NCBI GenBank assembly: GCA_003155465.1
Contig: PMCR01000355.1
Span: 1,787 to 7,664 of the forward strand
Reading direction: 5' to 3'
Length of the DNA: 5,878 nucleotides
From: Myxococcales bacterium
GTDB taxonomy: Bacteria; Myxococcota; Polyangia; Fen-1088
The notes beneath the pieces were generated by a model, which saw only the letters and a program-made list of their open reading frames with translations, was not told the DNA's origin and searched no databases. Shown piece after piece: positions 5,858 through 5,878 of this stretch; the first letter of the stretch is position 1; every line of letters begins with the position of its first letter. Position numbers and translations under genes: made by a program.

Positions 5858-5878
5858 CCGAAGTTGCGCAGTAGGCCT

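Noticed and set aside
1..5878. Search for tRNA, rRNA, CRISPR array, insertion sequence or known defence system
   Set aside because: No cloverleaf with CCA-end pattern, no regularly spaced repeats, no transposase or nuclease motifs and no terminal inverted repeats were found by reading.

Overview
This window is high-GC bacterial chromosome carrying most of a purine-biosynthesis operon, followed by smaller, less familiar genes. The order purH-purD-purE-yrdC/tsaC, the strong G/C bias at codon third positions, and the later DUF1707/LiaF-like gene and Cys-rich lipoprotein candidate together suggest a deltaproteobacterium-like organism, most likely Myxococcota. That assignment is inference; no rRNA or other phylogenetic marker is present.

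Positions 1-3977 (+ strand) hold the housekeeping block: the 3'-terminal four-fifths of purH (AICAR transformylase/IMP cyclohydrolase), a 310-base purH-purD gap, purD (GAR synthetase), purE (class I N5-CAIR mutase) and a short YrdC-family L-threonylcarbamoyladenylate synthase (tsaC). purD-purE and purE-tsaC overlap by 4 and 7 bases, as expected for one translationally coupled transcript. PurD acts early in the de novo pathway, PurE in the middle and PurH at its last two steps. TsaC serves tRNA t6A modification and is probably a co-transcribed passenger. No purK, the usual partner of class I purE, lies in the window.

The purH-purD gap is not featureless. A TTG-started 91-codon reading frame with a good Shine-Dalgarno runs through it and ends 11 bases inside purD, while purD itself has no visible ribosome-binding site. 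The same gap carries two sets of imperfect direct repeats.

Positions 3978-4638 hold the operon's downstream flank. It contains a possible 56-residue ORF overlapping the end of tsaC, a hairpin, and a convergent minus-strand gene for an 86-residue protein whose C-terminal tail resembles type II antitoxins, with no toxin beside it. Positions 4639-5307 encode a soluble DUF1707 plus LiaF-like protein with repeated FGG motifs. Positions 5423-5857 encode a small cysteine-rich putative lipoprotein with lower third-position GC than the pur genes and an internal GW(A/E)DAGY repeat. I saw no tRNA, rRNA, CRISPR array, insertion sequence or obvious defence system. The most unusual items are the cryptic frame between purH and purD and the three uncharacterised genes downstream.
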